Positions 25,923 through 35,856 of a DNA stretch of 64,000 nt are shown one piece after another. Under the pieces are notes generated by a model. It made no database searches, was not told the DNA's origin, and saw only the letters and a program-made list of their open reading frames with translations. A program made the translations under genes and the position numbers. The DNA is taken from assembly GCF_008274585.1 (NCBI RefSeq), contig NZ_VTRT01000003.1:248001-312000 (forward strand). The letters are read 5' to 3'. Position 1 is the stretch's first letter. The number at the start of each line of letters is the position of its first letter. The DNA is from Pedobacter sp. BS3. GTDB lineage: Bacteria; Bacteroidota; Bacteroidia; Sphingobacteriales; Sphingobacteriaceae.

Positions 25923-27179
25923 TTATGGATTTATCTGAACTTCTTCCCGGAGCAACTGAAACAATAAAGCAAGTCCGGCAACAGCGCTCCGTTCAATATT
26001 CTGGATACGTTTGCTTCCGAAAATAAACTGCCGGGCAATGATTTTATCCCGGTTTGCAACTGCAATCCACACTGTTCCAACAGGTTTATCGGGCGTACCG
26101 CCATCAGGCCCGGCAATGCCGCTTATGGCGATGCTGTAATCTGCATTATAATGCGATATAACGCCCTTTGCCATTTCCTCTACCGTTTGCTGGCTTACTG
26201 CTCCATACTGTTCCAGCGTTTCGGGCGATACTCCAAGCATACGCTGTTTTAATGCATTGGAATACGATACGGCTCCGCCAAGAAACACAGCGCTGCAACC
26301 AGGATGCTGCGTAATAAGGTGCGACAAATAACCGCCGGTACAGCTTTCGGCAACAGCCAGCTTAAGATTATTTGCCAGCATCAGGTTCAGAATGGCTTCT
26401 TCTATGGCGATATCCTGCGTTGCAATAACATGGTCAGACAAACGCTTAGTAATTTCAGATGTAAACCGGCTAATCTCCTGCTCTATTGCTGCCAAATCAT
26501 CGCCATAACCGCTTAACCGCAATCGAACATTACCCAGCTTGGGCAGGTAAGCCAGCCTGATATGCGCAGGCAGCCGGTCTTCAATATCGGCAATCTGCTC
26601 TGCAAGATACGATTCACCAAGGCCTGCTGTCAGTATCGTTTGATGCACGATGGCACCCATCTTAAACCGGGCCTGCAAACGTGGATATACGTATTGCTGC
26701 ATGAGGTACTTCATCTCATGCGGTACACCGGGCAACGAAACCAGCACATTATCATCAAATTCAAACCACATTCCGGGAGCTGTACCGTTTTCGTTGAGCA
26801 GCACTGTACAATTTTCGGGCACATCAGCCTGCATCCTGTTAATTTCCAGCATCGGGCGATTGGTACGCGAAAATATGCGCTCCACGTTTTTTAATGTGGC
26901 CTCATCACGTTTAAAACCGACATTAAAATACCGGGCAAGTGTTTTTTTGGTAATATCATCTTTGGTTGGCCCCAATCCGCCGGTCATGATAATAATATTA
27001 GCCCGTTTCGCGGCGGCATTCAGCGCCTCGGTGATATGTCCGGCATCATCAGAAACAGAGGTAATCTGCTTTACGCGGATTCCCCTATCGTTAAGTCCGG
27101 TAGCAATCCATGCGGAATTGGTATCAATAACCTGCCCGATGAGTAATTCGTCTCCTATAGTAATAATCTCGGCTTGCAT
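25923..27179 (-). CDS. cinA: CinA family nicotinamide-nucleotide amidohydrolase / competence-damage protein
   Basis: A 418-residue protein. The N-terminal molybdopterin-binding-like domain starts MQAEIITIGDELLIGQVIDTNSAWIA and has MTGGLGPTKDDITKK. The C-terminal CinA deamidase domain has AVAESCTGGYLSHLIT near residue 277 and ISGIAGPDGGTPDKPVGTVWIAV. It likely recycles nicotinamide mononucleotide from pyridine nucleotide turnover. The ATG at 27179 is used because the longer frame to 27224 adds residues outside the family. Confidence 0.94.
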   Translation of the reverse strand: MQAEIITIGDELLIGQVIDTNSAWIATGLNDRGIRVKQITSVSDDAGHITEALNAAAKRANIIIMTGGLGPTKDDITKKTLARYFNVGFKRDEATLKNVERIFSRTNRPMLEINRMQADVPENCTVLLNENGTAPGMWFEFDDNVLVSLPGVPHEMKYLMQQYVYPRLQARFKMGAIVHQTILTAGLGESYLAEQIADIEDRLPAHIRLAYLPKLGNVRLRLSGYGDDLAAIEQEISRFTSEITKRLSDHVIATQDIAIEEAILNLMLANNLKLAVAESCTGGYLSHLITQHPGCSAVFLGGAVSYSNALKQRMLGVSPETLEQYGAVSQQTVEEMAKGVISHYNADYSIAISGIAGPDGGTPDKPVGTVWIAVANRDKIIARQFIFGSKRIQNIERSAVAGLALLFQLLREEVQINP

Positions 27180-27323
27180 TTTTAGTTGCTGGTTGTTAGT
27201 ATTAGTTGAAGGACGAAAGTACAAAAAGTGGCTTAATGACGCATTAACCTAAAAGAATAGTTAATAATTGACAAAACATTACGTATTAAACAGACCAAAG
27301 TTTATAACTTCGCCTTATTGAGA

Positions 27324-27341
27324 TTTAACTCGTTTAGTTAA
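27324..27341. repeat. 18-base repeat TTTAACTCGTTTAGTTAA, copy 1
   Basis: TTTAACTCGTTTAGTTAA contains the inverted repeat TTAACT/AGTTAA. The identical 18 bases recur at 28233-28250, each time upstream of an AT-rich gene of unknown function. It could be an operator or a recombination scar. Confidence 0.55.
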
Positions 27342-27439
27342 CAATCCGTAGTTATAATGCTAAAGTCTGACAACAAGGCTATGGGGGCAAGGATAAATAC
27401 CAGGGAGCCATATTTACATTTTATATTAATTGTTGAAAA

Positions 27440-28213
27440 ATGAAAAATATAATTTACCCGTTGATAATTTTATTTTCTGCTTGCGCTCCAAAGAATAAAC
27501 ATCCTGCTAAACATATTCGGGCCGATGGAACAATAAGCACCGATTCTCTTCAAATAATAACAGATGGCGTCATTATTAAAAACAATCAACAATTAACTGA
27601 TTCAGCTAAGACTTTTACCCTGCATCCGGGTTTAAAACCACCTCTCACAGGAGATTTACCTTTTGGCAGTGATATTTTGGCAAATACTAAGTTTCCGTCT
27701 AAATGGGATACTTCAGAAGAGGCGACTGACAAGGACAAGCAAATAGATGATTTATGGCTCCAAGCTTACCACTATTACAACGTAATAGATGAAAAAAAAG
27801 TCATTAGTAAACCTAATATTAAGAACGTTGAATATATACGGCTTAATTACCCCTATAATTTCATAGATTCAATTACAAATTCAATAGATTCAGTAAGATA
27901 TCAGTTGCCAGATTTCGGCCCTTATAAATGTTACTACGCACAACTGACTTATCTCAAGGCAATAGAAAAGCCATATTGTCGTGAAGCCGGAAATTTAATT
28001 TTATATAACCCTGAAACAGGTCACGCAAAAGTTATCAATGTGTTTTTTAGTACAGAGGGTGAAATAGAAGCTGAATATAGATTATTTTATATAGGTAAAA
28101 ATAGGGTAATTCAGATTTTTTACAGTAAAGGAGGGGAATTGGAGAGCTATTTTAAACGTGAGTTTTTGATAAGAGTAGATGACGATGGAAAAGTTGTAAT
28201 TAAGAAACTATAA
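27440..28213 (+). CDS. AT-rich hypothetical lipoprotein
   Basis: A 257-residue protein of no recognised family. The N-terminus MKNIIYPLIILFSACAPKN gives a lipobox (FSAC). The mature part has a disordered start, then a mixed alpha/beta region with DDLWLQAYHYYNVIDEKK and a beta-rich end (AEYRLFYIGKNRVIQIFYSKGGELESYFKRE). Base composition is clearly more AT-rich than the flanking cinA and lptD, suggesting acquisition. The gene lies between two copies of an 18-base repeat. Confidence 0.65.
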   Translation: MKNIIYPLIILFSACAPKNKHPAKHIRADGTISTDSLQIITDGVIIKNNQQLTDSAKTFTLHPGLKPPLTGDLPFGSDILANTKFPSKWDTSEEATDKDKQIDDLWLQAYHYYNVIDEKKVISKPNIKNVEYIRLNYPYNFIDSITNSIDSVRYQLPDFGPYKCYYAQLTYLKAIEKPYCREAGNLILYNPETGHAKVINVFFSTEGEIEAEYRLFYIGKNRVIQIFYSKGGELESYFKREFLIRVDDDGKVVIKKL

Positions 28214-28232
28214 AATTGTTTTAGTTACGCGG

Positions 28233-28250
28233 TTTAACTCGTTTAGTTAA
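28233..28250. repeat. 18-base repeat TTTAACTCGTTTAGTTAA, copy 2
   Basis: Identical to 27324-27341; the similarity extends a few bases more to the right (AAyAAnCC). It stands 42 bases before the ATG of the next AT-rich gene and 20 bases after the stop of the previous one. Confidence 0.55.
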
Positions 28251-28291
28251 TAAACCTGAATGTGAAATATGGAATAATAAACAGAAATACG

Positions 28292-29044
28292 ATGAAAAGT
28301 AAGCAAACTCACCTTGTATACAATCTTAACTTCATATCAAATGGAAAGCGTACTGTTGATGGTCAAACATGCGATTTGATAGATAAAAATGCCAGTCCAA
28401 ACTATTCGGGTATTTGCATGCTGCTTAATGCTATCCACACCAATTTAGAGGCATTGCTAACCGTGCGAATGCAACTTCAGGGTATTCCCGGCGAAAATTT
28501 CAATACAGCTGGCATAACATTAAAATTATTAGGGGATAATTGCCATATTTATGACAATGACAATATGATTGATAATGTTTCACGTGCAGACCTAAGACAA
28601 ATTATAACAGAGTACAATAATTTCTTGCTGCAACCTTCAGATTGGGATATACTTTCAAGCAAAGCAAAACAATATCATTTAAAATTTGAAGTATTGAGAT
28701 ATGCAGATGGAACCAATTGGCCTAAGATATTTTGCAATAATGATTTTACCGGCTCAACAATTAATAGGTCATTAGCAGATTTCATTGATGGTATGGGACC
28801 TAAATCAATAGATTCGGTAATTTATGATATTACGAGCGAGAATCCTTTCAACAGGAGTATTTCTGAATATCAGGTTTGGGGTGGTTATGAAGAAGTAGTA
28901 GAAATTTTTTCATCCCCTGCCAGAGCCGTTTTCAATGATGGTATGGAAGTTCCGTTACAGGATTTTTTAGATATACTCCAGGAATGGAAAGATTTCCTGA
29001 ATTCATTGCCGTACAAACATACACATACACTATCTAACATGTAA
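28292..29044 (+). CDS. AT-rich hypothetical cytoplasmic protein
   Basis: About 250 residues from the ATG at 28292 (MKSKQTHLVYNLNF); a GTG start at 28262 would add ten residues. No signal peptide or membrane helix. The sequence is evenly mixed, with GICMLLNAIHTNLEALLTVRMQLQGIPG helical and a C-terminal FLDILQEWKDFLNSLP helix; it looks globular. I do not recognise a family. AT-rich like its upstream neighbour and preceded by the same 18-base repeat, so the two may be one acquired pair. Confidence 0.6.
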   Translation: MKSKQTHLVYNLNFISNGKRTVDGQTCDLIDKNASPNYSGICMLLNAIHTNLEALLTVRMQLQGIPGENFNTAGITLKLLGDNCHIYDNDNMIDNVSRADLRQIITEYNNFLLQPSDWDILSSKAKQYHLKFEVLRYADGTNWPKIFCNNDFTGSTINRSLADFIDGMGPKSIDSVIYDITSENPFNRSISEYQVWGGYEEVVEIFSSPARAVFNDGMEVPLQDFLDILQEWKDFLNSLPYKHTHTLSNM

Positions 29045-29216
29045 CGGGCATATTCTGCAAGGCACGTTGAATATAGAACTTAAGCAGAGCGTTATTCATG
29101 TTTAGTCCACCCTAGGATTGTGCTCTTTGTATTGCTTCTTACTTCTTTATTCTTGTATCTAAAATAAATCCAACGTTTATCATTGTCAACTGTCAGTTAT
29201 CAACTATCAATTAATA

Positions 29217-29280
29217 TTGCTTCCGGTCTTTGCTGACTTTCCCGGCCTCCGGACTATAAGCTATGAACCATGAACTATAA
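29217..29280. repeat. GCTTCCGG-type and CTATGAAC-type intergenic repeats
   Basis: GCTTCCGGTCTTTGCTGACT and TCCGGACTATAAGCTATGAA-like stretches resemble those at 34147-34215 and 34244-34281. The rest of the 29045-29291 gap shows nothing I can assign. Confidence 0.45.
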
Positions 29281-29291
29281 GCTATCCGCTA

Positions 29292-31946
29292 TCAATAATT
29301 ATTAAAGTAATCGCGGCGGCGGTTCAGCTTCAAATCTTGTAAGATAGACGCTTTTACCCGCAGGTCAATGCTGTAACTGCGATATGGGCCGAACGGAACC
29401 CAGCGCATGGATAAATCCCAACAATGGAGGTCGCGGTAAATAGAAAACTGCGTAAGGCTTATTTTATGCTGCTGAAAGTCGAATCCCGAAGTGTATTGCA
29501 CCTTCCATTTGGGCGTCACGTTAAAATCCCCGGAAAAATTCAGCGTATTGGTTATCGTTCGATAGGCGGCCAGTCCCGGGTTGCTGTAATTAAAGCTGTA
29601 CGATGCCGATATATTCCATGGGATATTGAAATCAACAAACGCATTCGGGTCACGGCTTATGCGGGCCAGCGCTTCGGATAATTGCGGATTCATTGTTCCC
29701 TGCTTCATCTGCTCGGTAGCACTGTTCTTGCTTTTGGCGGCTTCGGAGTTGAAACTGAAATCGAACGACAAACCGAAGTTAGTCAAGCGGGCCAGCTTAC
29801 CATCGGATAAGGCATACTTGTTGATACGTGTTCCGGCAGAATTAATCTCATAAGGGTCAAAGGTTCCGTAAAAGTTCACGCCGAATTTTTGCTTAAAGAA
29901 AGCAGTTCTTCCCGAAAAAGAGATGGTAGACAGTTTAAATGAATCGGCTACGAAATTGTAATTTCCACTAAAGGATAATCCCTGCAGAATGGGAATTTTC
30001 TCAAACTTTTCTGCGGCGGTATCGGCCTTAGCCTTCACTTTTGCCTCAATGTTGTTATCTACCGAAAAGCTGATACCAGCCTGTCGCCCCATGCCTGGGC
30101 CACCAAATATAGCACCGTCATAAATGGAGTATCGTTGGATGGTTCCTGCCGGGTCTATCACCTTATCACGGTAAAAACCGTACCGGTCGGCACCAAAATC
30201 AGGGGTGTACACAAAACTGGCTGAAGGTGTAATGACGTGCCTGATAGCTACCAGGTTACCTTTTTTAAAGTTCTTCATCCCATAAATTTTGGTTGAAAAG
30301 CCCGAGCTGATAGAATAATTATAAGCCCGGCTAAAGCCTGAGATGGTGTCGCGAACATCCGTGTTGGCCGGTGCAAATAAACGGCGTTGCCGGTATGTTT
30401 GCAGATACCAGCGTTCGGTATAGTTTACGCTGCTGTTAAATTGTAAATACTTAAGCACGTTAAGCGATAAGCTTACCGGGATATTGTGCTGAATACCGTT
30501 CTGGAAACGGCTCAAAAAGCCTTTTTTAAACAGCAGACTATCATAGGTGGCTATGCTGTTGCTTCCCTGCATGCTATAGCCTACAGAGATACGCTGATAC
30601 CATTTTTGCTCGCCAACCCTGTCCTTCTTATCAAAAGGGTTAATGGTGCTCATGTTCAGGCTGAACTGGGGCAGTTGCAGATTCACCGTATGCGCCTGTA
30701 AGTCCTGGCTATGGCTAAGGCTGGATGTAAAGTTGAACAAACCATTGGCAAACACCTTACCATAGGCAATACTGGATGAAAGACTGTTCCGCGTAAGCTG
30801 GTCGATATCGTATGTACCGCCGGCCGCCGTAGTCTGGAAATACTGGCTGGTTCCTACGTTTACGCTTGCGCTGAAGGTTGTTCCGGGGTTAGCCTCCTGC
30901 CGCTGGCTATGGCTCCACTGGATGTTAAACTGCCGGGACGCTTTATTGCTTGGCGTACCTTCAATCCCACTTTTAATAGCCGCGTAATGGACGTTTACCG
31001 TTCCATCATATTTATAATTTTTACGATATCGGGCCAGTACGCTTCCTTCGTATGAACCTTTGCTGTAAAGCGTTCCGCGAATCTCGGCATCCCAATAATC
31101 ACTCAAACCCAGATACCAGCCCAGATCACGCATGTAAAATCCACGGGCGCCGTCTTCGCCAAATGTGGGGAACAGCAGTCCCGAAGTACGTTTATTGGTT
31201 TTAGGAAAAAAGCCAAACGGTATAGCCGCCGGAATCGGAATGTCTTCAATAACCAGGTATGCCGGTCCGGTTACAATCTGCTTTTCGGTAACCACCCCTT
31301 TGACAATATGAATACCGAAATGCGGATGCGGCAGGTTACAAGTGGTGTAAATAGCATCCTTAATGGATATTTCGCCATACTGGTTCTTTTTGGACTGACC
31401 GGCCTGAATATATCCCCCTTCTACCTCGCTGGCAACGCCATACGTTTTACCTTTCTTGGTTTTGAAATTGAAATACAGCGAATCTGTTGCGGCGGGCGGC
31501 TCCTCGCCCTGTTTAAATATGGGTCGCCCGGTATAATGCTTCGTCTTATCGTCAACAACGCCACGGGCAAAAACCAGATTTTCTTTTTGTTTCAGCTCAA
31601 TATAATTGGCATCCAGCTCAAAATCCTCATAGGTAATACGGGCTTTCCCGTACAGGTATACAATACTGTTTACCTTATCGAACCTGATAGAATCTTCGGC
31701 GCTGTATTTTACCTCGGTATTTAAGCCGGTAGCTGTTTTTACGTTTCCCTTTACCGAATCTGCCTTCACGGTATCTGTGCCTGCCATTTTTACGGTATCA
31801 GCAAGTATCAGGCGCTTATCTGGCTTAACCGTATCCTGAACGGTTGTTTGCGCAGACTGCGTTTGCGAAAACAGGTGCATTACACTCATTAACAGTAAAA
31901 CCAGCAGGACAGCGCTTCGCACAAAAAAAACATTAATAAATTTCAA
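29292..31946 (-). CDS. lptD: LPS-assembly outer membrane protein LptD (OstA family)
   Basis: An 884-residue outer-membrane barrel that inserts lipopolysaccharide into the outer leaflet. A signal peptide (FVRSAVLLVLLLMSVMHLFSQ) leads a Thr/Asp/Lys-rich spacer. The OstA-like N-terminal domain follows (VNSIVYLYGKARITYEDFELDANYIELKQKENLVFARGVVDD, about residues 85-130), then TTCNLPHPHFGIHIVKG and VIEDIPIPAAIPFGFFPKTNKRTSGLLFPTFGE. The rest is beta-barrel with alternating aromatic strands. The C-terminal rivet ends RRRDYFNNY. It is divergent from the amidase gene. Confidence 0.9.
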   Translation of the reverse strand: MKFINVFFVRSAVLLVLLLMSVMHLFSQTQSAQTTVQDTVKPDKRLILADTVKMAGTDTVKADSVKGNVKTATGLNTEVKYSAEDSIRFDKVNSIVYLYGKARITYEDFELDANYIELKQKENLVFARGVVDDKTKHYTGRPIFKQGEEPPAATDSLYFNFKTKKGKTYGVASEVEGGYIQAGQSKKNQYGEISIKDAIYTTCNLPHPHFGIHIVKGVVTEKQIVTGPAYLVIEDIPIPAAIPFGFFPKTNKRTSGLLFPTFGEDGARGFYMRDLGWYLGLSDYWDAEIRGTLYSKGSYEGSVLARYRKNYKYDGTVNVHYAAIKSGIEGTPSNKASRQFNIQWSHSQRQEANPGTTFSASVNVGTSQYFQTTAAGGTYDIDQLTRNSLSSSIAYGKVFANGLFNFTSSLSHSQDLQAHTVNLQLPQFSLNMSTINPFDKKDRVGEQKWYQRISVGYSMQGSNSIATYDSLLFKKGFLSRFQNGIQHNIPVSLSLNVLKYLQFNSSVNYTERWYLQTYRQRRLFAPANTDVRDTISGFSRAYNYSISSGFSTKIYGMKNFKKGNLVAIRHVITPSASFVYTPDFGADRYGFYRDKVIDPAGTIQRYSIYDGAIFGGPGMGRQAGISFSVDNNIEAKVKAKADTAAEKFEKIPILQGLSFSGNYNFVADSFKLSTISFSGRTAFFKQKFGVNFYGTFDPYEINSAGTRINKYALSDGKLARLTNFGLSFDFSFNSEAAKSKNSATEQMKQGTMNPQLSEALARISRDPNAFVDFNIPWNISASYSFNYSNPGLAAYRTITNTLNFSGDFNVTPKWKVQYTSGFDFQQHKISLTQFSIYRDLHCWDLSMRWVPFGPYRSYSIDLRVKASILQDLKLNRRRDYFNNY

Positions 31947-32000
31947 ATTCGGTGCTGAATATTATTTTTGCAATAATAGTTTTCAAATCCGCCAAAATTA

Positions 32001-32879
32001 ATGAAAATAATGCCATTGAAAAGATTGATTTATGGTTTCGTGTGTTTATTTGCAATCCTTCCATTAACATCATTTTCTAATAACTCACCAACAGACACTT
32101 ATCGTATAAAGACCATCGTAATTGATGCCGGGCACGGCGGAAAAGATGGCTCAACCCACGGTGTTTATTCTAAAGAGAAAGACGTTGCCCTGAAAACCGC
32201 ACTTAACCTGGGCAAAGCGATAGAAGCCAATTTAAAGGATGTAAAAGTAATTTATACCCGCACAGAGGATGTTTTTATACCTTTGTACGAACGTATCGGG
32301 ATTGCAAACCGGGTAAAGGCTGACCTGTTTATATCGATACACTGTAACGATATGCCGGTGATATCACGTAAAGTGGCTAACGGTTACTATCGCGATAAGC
32401 GTGGCCGGAAGATCACACGATATAAGACAGTTTACAGCAAAAGTACTTCTACTCATGGTGTAGAGACGTTTGTATCGGGCTTTGGCCGTTTGGATGAGCA
32501 GGATGTGGTACTACGTGAAAATGCTTCTATCTTACTGGAAAATGATTACCAGGATAAATATGATGGATATGATCCGAAAGACCCGGAAAGTATCATTATG
32601 CTTTCGCTGATGAAAAATACGTTCAGAGACCAGAGCATTAAGCTGGCATCGCTGATACAGCAGGAATATGTTAAGGTTGGGCGTATTGATCGTGGTGTGC
32701 AGGAAAAAAGTCTGGCTGTACTGGCTCGTGCCGGAATGCCTGCGGTATTGACCGAAATCGGCTTTATCAGCAACCCGGAAGAAGAGGATTATATGAATTC
32801 AGAGAGCGGTCAAAACGAAATTGTGTCTTGTTTGTTAAACGCAATCCAGGCATATAAAAAACAAGTAGAAATAAACTAA
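32001..32879 (+). CDS. N-acetylmuramoyl-L-alanine amidase (Amidase_3)
   Basis: A 292-residue exported zinc amidase that cleaves the glycan-peptide bond of peptidoglycan. A signal peptide (LKRLIYGFVCLFAILPLTSFS) precedes the catalytic domain. Zinc ligands are visible in IDAGHGGKDGSTHGVYSKEKDVAL (His and Glu) and LFISIHCND (His); the C-terminal AVLTEIGFISNPEEEDYMNSE holds the catalytic Glu. The insertion ENASILLENDYQDKYDGYDPKDPES is typical of Bacteroidota forms. It is divergent from lptD with 54 bases between, and precedes mlaD, a common envelope gene group. Confidence 0.93.
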   Translation: MKIMPLKRLIYGFVCLFAILPLTSFSNNSPTDTYRIKTIVIDAGHGGKDGSTHGVYSKEKDVALKTALNLGKAIEANLKDVKVIYTRTEDVFIPLYERIGIANRVKADLFISIHCNDMPVISRKVANGYYRDKRGRKITRYKTVYSKSTSTHGVETFVSGFGRLDEQDVVLRENASILLENDYQDKYDGYDPKDPESIIMLSLMKNTFRDQSIKLASLIQQEYVKVGRIDRGVQEKSLAVLARAGMPAVLTEIGFISNPEEEDYMNSESGQNEIVSCLLNAIQAYKKQVEIN

Positions 32880-33070
32880 TGTCAAGTCAAAAGTAAAAAT
32901 TCAAAAGTAAAAAGTTGAGTACAGCAAAATCTCGACTATTCGGGACAAAAACACATAACTATATTTTAATCAACAATATAAAAAATAAACTTATAGGTCG
33001 GTAAGGCGGGGGCAGATTGTGAGGCTGAATAAAACAACAATCATTTAATTAATTATATAACTCATATTTT

Positions 33071-34018
33071 GTGAAAATAACAAACGAAACCAAAGTAGGC
33101 GTTTTAACCGCTGTAGCTATCACCATATTAATTTTAGGATACAGCTTTTTAAAGGGAAACGAAATATTCACCAGCGAAAACGACCTGTACGCAAAATACG
33201 AGCGTGTAGACGGCCTGGCCGTATCAAAACCGGTACTGATTAACGGTTTCCAGGTTGGCCGCGTGTCGCAAATGCTGTTACAACCCGACGGCGCTATCCT
33301 GGTACAGTTAAAAGTTGATCCTAAATATGAGATCCCGAAAAATACTGTGGCCCGTTTAGCCAGCACCGACCTGCTGGGCAGCAAGGCCATTGTATTTGAC
33401 CTGGGTAACAGTACTGATTACGTAAAAAGCGGTGATACACTGAAAGCCAACATCCAGAAAAACCTGCTGGAACAGGTTGAGCCTGTACAGAAAAAAGCGG
33501 AAGTAATGGTCAGTCGTGTGGATTCTATTCTTACTTCAGTTAACGAAACCTTAAGCCCTGATTTTCAGCGCAACTTTAACAGGAGCTTTGCCAGTATAGC
33601 ACACATGCTCGAAACGCTGGAAGGTACTACCAAAAAGGTGGACAATATGGTGGGTACACAAAGCGACCACATTGCAGCCATCATAGCCAACCTGGAATCC
33701 ATATCCAGTAATTTCAAGGAAAATAACCAGAAAATATCGGCTATTATGAGCAACCTTAACCAGATAACCGACCAGGTTGCCCGGGCGGATTTTTCACAAA
33801 CCATTAACAGTGCCAATAAGGCTGTTGCCGATATGCAGACGGCTGTGGATAAAATCAATCGTGGCGAAGGCTCATTAGGTCAGTTAATTAATGATAAACG
33901 GCTTTATGAAAACCTGAATCATTCTGCCGAAAACCTGAACAACCTGATGATCGACCTGAAAGCCCATCCGAAACGCTATGTAAGCTTCTCTGTTTTTGGC
34001 GGTGGAAAGGATAGGTAG
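33071..34018 (+). CDS. mlaD: MlaD/MCE family lipid-transport protein
   Basis: A 315-residue inner-membrane-anchored protein that carries lipids across the periplasm as part of an Mla-type ABC system. The N-terminal transmembrane segment (VGVLTAVAITILILGYSFLKG) is followed by the MCE domain (LYAKYERVDGLAVSKPVLINGFQVGRVSQM and TVARLASTDLLGSKAIVFDLG). A long helical or coiled-coil tail runs to residue 300. The start is GTG (GTGAAAATAAC); no in-frame ATG keeps the N-terminus. MlaE/F genes are not in the window. Confidence 0.9.
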   Translation: MKITNETKVGVLTAVAITILILGYSFLKGNEIFTSENDLYAKYERVDGLAVSKPVLINGFQVGRVSQMLLQPDGAILVQLKVDPKYEIPKNTVARLASTDLLGSKAIVFDLGNSTDYVKSGDTLKANIQKNLLEQVEPVQKKAEVMVSRVDSILTSVNETLSPDFQRNFNRSFASIAHMLETLEGTTKKVDNMVGTQSDHIAAIIANLESISSNFKENNQKISAIMSNLNQITDQVARADFSQTINSANKAVADMQTAVDKINRGEGSLGQLINDKRLYENLNHSAENLNNLMIDLKAHPKRYVSFSVFGGGKDR

Positions 34019-34146
34019 CGAGTGTAAGTCAAAATTCAAATAGTCAACGCATTAAAAATCGATAATGTAAAAACGCATCAACAAGACTATTTATAATTAA
34101 AACTTTGCAATAGTTTGTTAGTTGGTTGGGCTGATTAGCGTTATGT

Positions 34147-34281
34147 GTCGCTTCCGGACTTTTGGCCTTTTCCGACTTTCAGACTACTATCAGCTATGAA
34201 CTATGAACCATAAGCCACTTAAAACGTATCACTTTTATTCCCGCTTCCGGACTTTCGGTCTTCCTGACTTTCGGACTATAA
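34147..34281. repeat. GCTTCCGGACTTT-type repeats, two copies
   Basis: CGCTTCCGGACTTTTGGCC (34148) and CGCTTCCGGACTTTCGGTCT (34242) stand about 95 bases apart, separated by CAGCTATGAACTATGAACCA. A third relative is at 29217. The last copy abuts the fbp stop. The function is unknown. Confidence 0.5.
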
Positions 34282-34283
34282 TC

Positions 34284-35315
34284 TCAACACAGCACTGCTT
34301 TTTCCAAAGGCGAGTACTGACGCATATATTCCTCTGCTAACAACACCATATTTTCAGATCCTGCAAAAATAGATGCACGCTGGTGCAGCTCGGTGACTTC
34401 CATATCGAGAATACGCTGATACCCATTAGTTGCACGACCGCCTGCCTGCTCCAGTATAAACGCCATCGGGTTACACTCATAAACCAGGCGCAGCTTGCCC
34501 TGCGGGGCATGTGCTGTTGTGGGATAAATATAAATTCCTCCTTTTATCATATTACGGTGCAGATCGGCTATCATTGAGCCAATATAGCGTGAGGTATACG
34601 GCCGGTGCGTGGCGGGATCTTCCTCCTGGCAATATTTAATATACTTTTTCACACCATCCGGGAAACACTTATAATTACCTTCATTAATGGAATAAATGGT
34701 GCCATCTTTCGGGATTTTCATATTGGGGTGCGAAAGGCAAAACTCGCCGATAGAGGGATCGAGCGTAAAGCCATTGACGCCACAACCGGTGGTATAAACC
34801 AGCATGGTTGATGATCCGTATACAATATAACCCGCCGCAACCTGCTCTGTTCCCTTTTGTAATACATCTTCCATTGTTGGCCTGCCTTCAACAGATTTAC
34901 GCCGGTAGATCGAAAAAATAGTACCAACAGCTACATTTACATCGATATTCGAAGAACCGTCAAGCGGATCGATAGCCACAATGTATTTAGCATTTTTTGA
35001 AACCGGCGACTCGATATGATTCACTTCCTCGTTTTCTTCAGAAACTACCATGCAACATTCGCCGCCACTGGTAAGGGCACCGATAAAATGATCATTGGCA
35101 TATACATCCAGCTTTTTCTGCATTTCACCCTGAACATTCACTGTACCCACATCGCCGAGAATATCATTAACCAAGCCGGCTTTATTAATTTCACGGTTAA
35201 CAACTTTGGCGGCAATTCCTATATCGCGAAGCAGGCGTGACAGCTCGCCTTTGGCATACGGAAATTCGGCTTGTTTTTCTATGATAAACTGACCTAACGT
35301 TACAAATCCAGACAT
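34284..35315 (-). CDS. fbp: Fructose-1,6-bisphosphatase, class I
   Basis: Hydrolyses fructose 1,6-bisphosphate to fructose 6-phosphate in gluconeogenesis. The 343 residues include the metal-binding [22 protein letters not shown] near residue 113 and the C-terminal substrate site [24 protein letters not shown], both intact. Normal length, slightly long at the N-terminus. It follows the phosphoesterase gene (start at 35832) by 19 bases on the same strand. Confidence 0.96.
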   Translation of the reverse strand: MSGFVTLGQFIIEKQAEFPYAKGELSRLLRDIGIAAKVVNREINKAGLVNDILGDVGTVNVQGEMQKKLDVYANDHFIGALTSGGECCMVVSEENEEVNHIESPVSKNAKYIVAIDPLDGSSNIDVNVAVGTIFSIYRRKSVEGRPTMEDVLQKGTEQVAAGYIVYGSSTMLVYTTGCGVNGFTLDPSIGEFCLSHPNMKIPKDGTIYSINEGNYKCFPDGVKKYIKYCQEEDPATHRPYTSRYIGSMIADLHRNMIKGGIYIYPTTAHAPQGKLRLVYECNPMAFILEQAGGRATNGYQRILDMEVTELHQRASIFAGSENMVLLAEEYMRQYSPLEKAVLC

Positions 35316-35334
35316 ACTTAGTGTATTTTATACA

Positions 35335-35832
35335 TTATCTATTGGCTAATTCTATGGCCTCTAAGGTATGGATTTTTTCTTCAGAAACGCAAAAACGAAG
35401 CAATGTACGCACTTTTTGCCAACCATGCTTTCCGGCGGCGCCTGGATTTAAGTGTAAACAACCGATTTTTTTATCGTACATAACCTTTAAAATATGCGAG
35501 TGTCCGCACACAAACAACTTTGGCGGATTTGCGTAGATTTCTTCACGGATTGCGGGGTTATATTTTCCGGGATAACCGCCAATGTGCGTCATCCACACAT
35601 CCACCAGTTCGCAATTAAAACGAAGGTGCTCCGGGTAATGAATCCGGATATTTTTTCCGTCAATATTACCGTACACGCCCCGCAAGGGTTTGAAAGCCGC
35701 GAGCTTTTCCGCTACGTCCGGACCAAAGTCCCCGGCATGCCATATTTCATCGCAATGCTCAAAGTGCTTAAAAACGGCGTCGTCTAAATAACCGTGCGTA
35801 TCAGAAATTAATCCTATCTTTTTCAAAGTCAA
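35335..35832 (-). CDS. YfcE/MJ0936-type metallophosphoesterase
   Basis: A 165-residue cytoplasmic metallophosphatase. The metal-binding set is complete: ISDTHGYLD (motif I), HAGDFGPD (II), GNIDGKNI (III, with D in place of the usual H after GN), and MTHIGGYPG and VCGHSHILK (IV-V). The substrate is unknown; related proteins hydrolyse small phosphodiesters. It is nestled between trmN6 and fbp on the same strand. Confidence 0.88.
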   Translation of the reverse strand: MTLKKIGLISDTHGYLDDAVFKHFEHCDEIWHAGDFGPDVAEKLAAFKPLRGVYGNIDGKNIRIHYPEHLRFNCELVDVWMTHIGGYPGKYNPAIREEIYANPPKLFVCGHSHILKVMYDKKIGCLHLNPGAAGKHGWQKVRTLLRFCVSEEKIHTLEAIELANR

Positions 35833-35856
35833 AAGTTAAAATTCAAAAATTATCGA

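Noticed and set aside
27324-28250. Integron-like cassette boundary around the AT-rich gene
   Set aside because: GTTAAC-like cores are present, but spacing is far too short for an attC site and the last core bases do not fit GTTRRRY; no integrase is seen.
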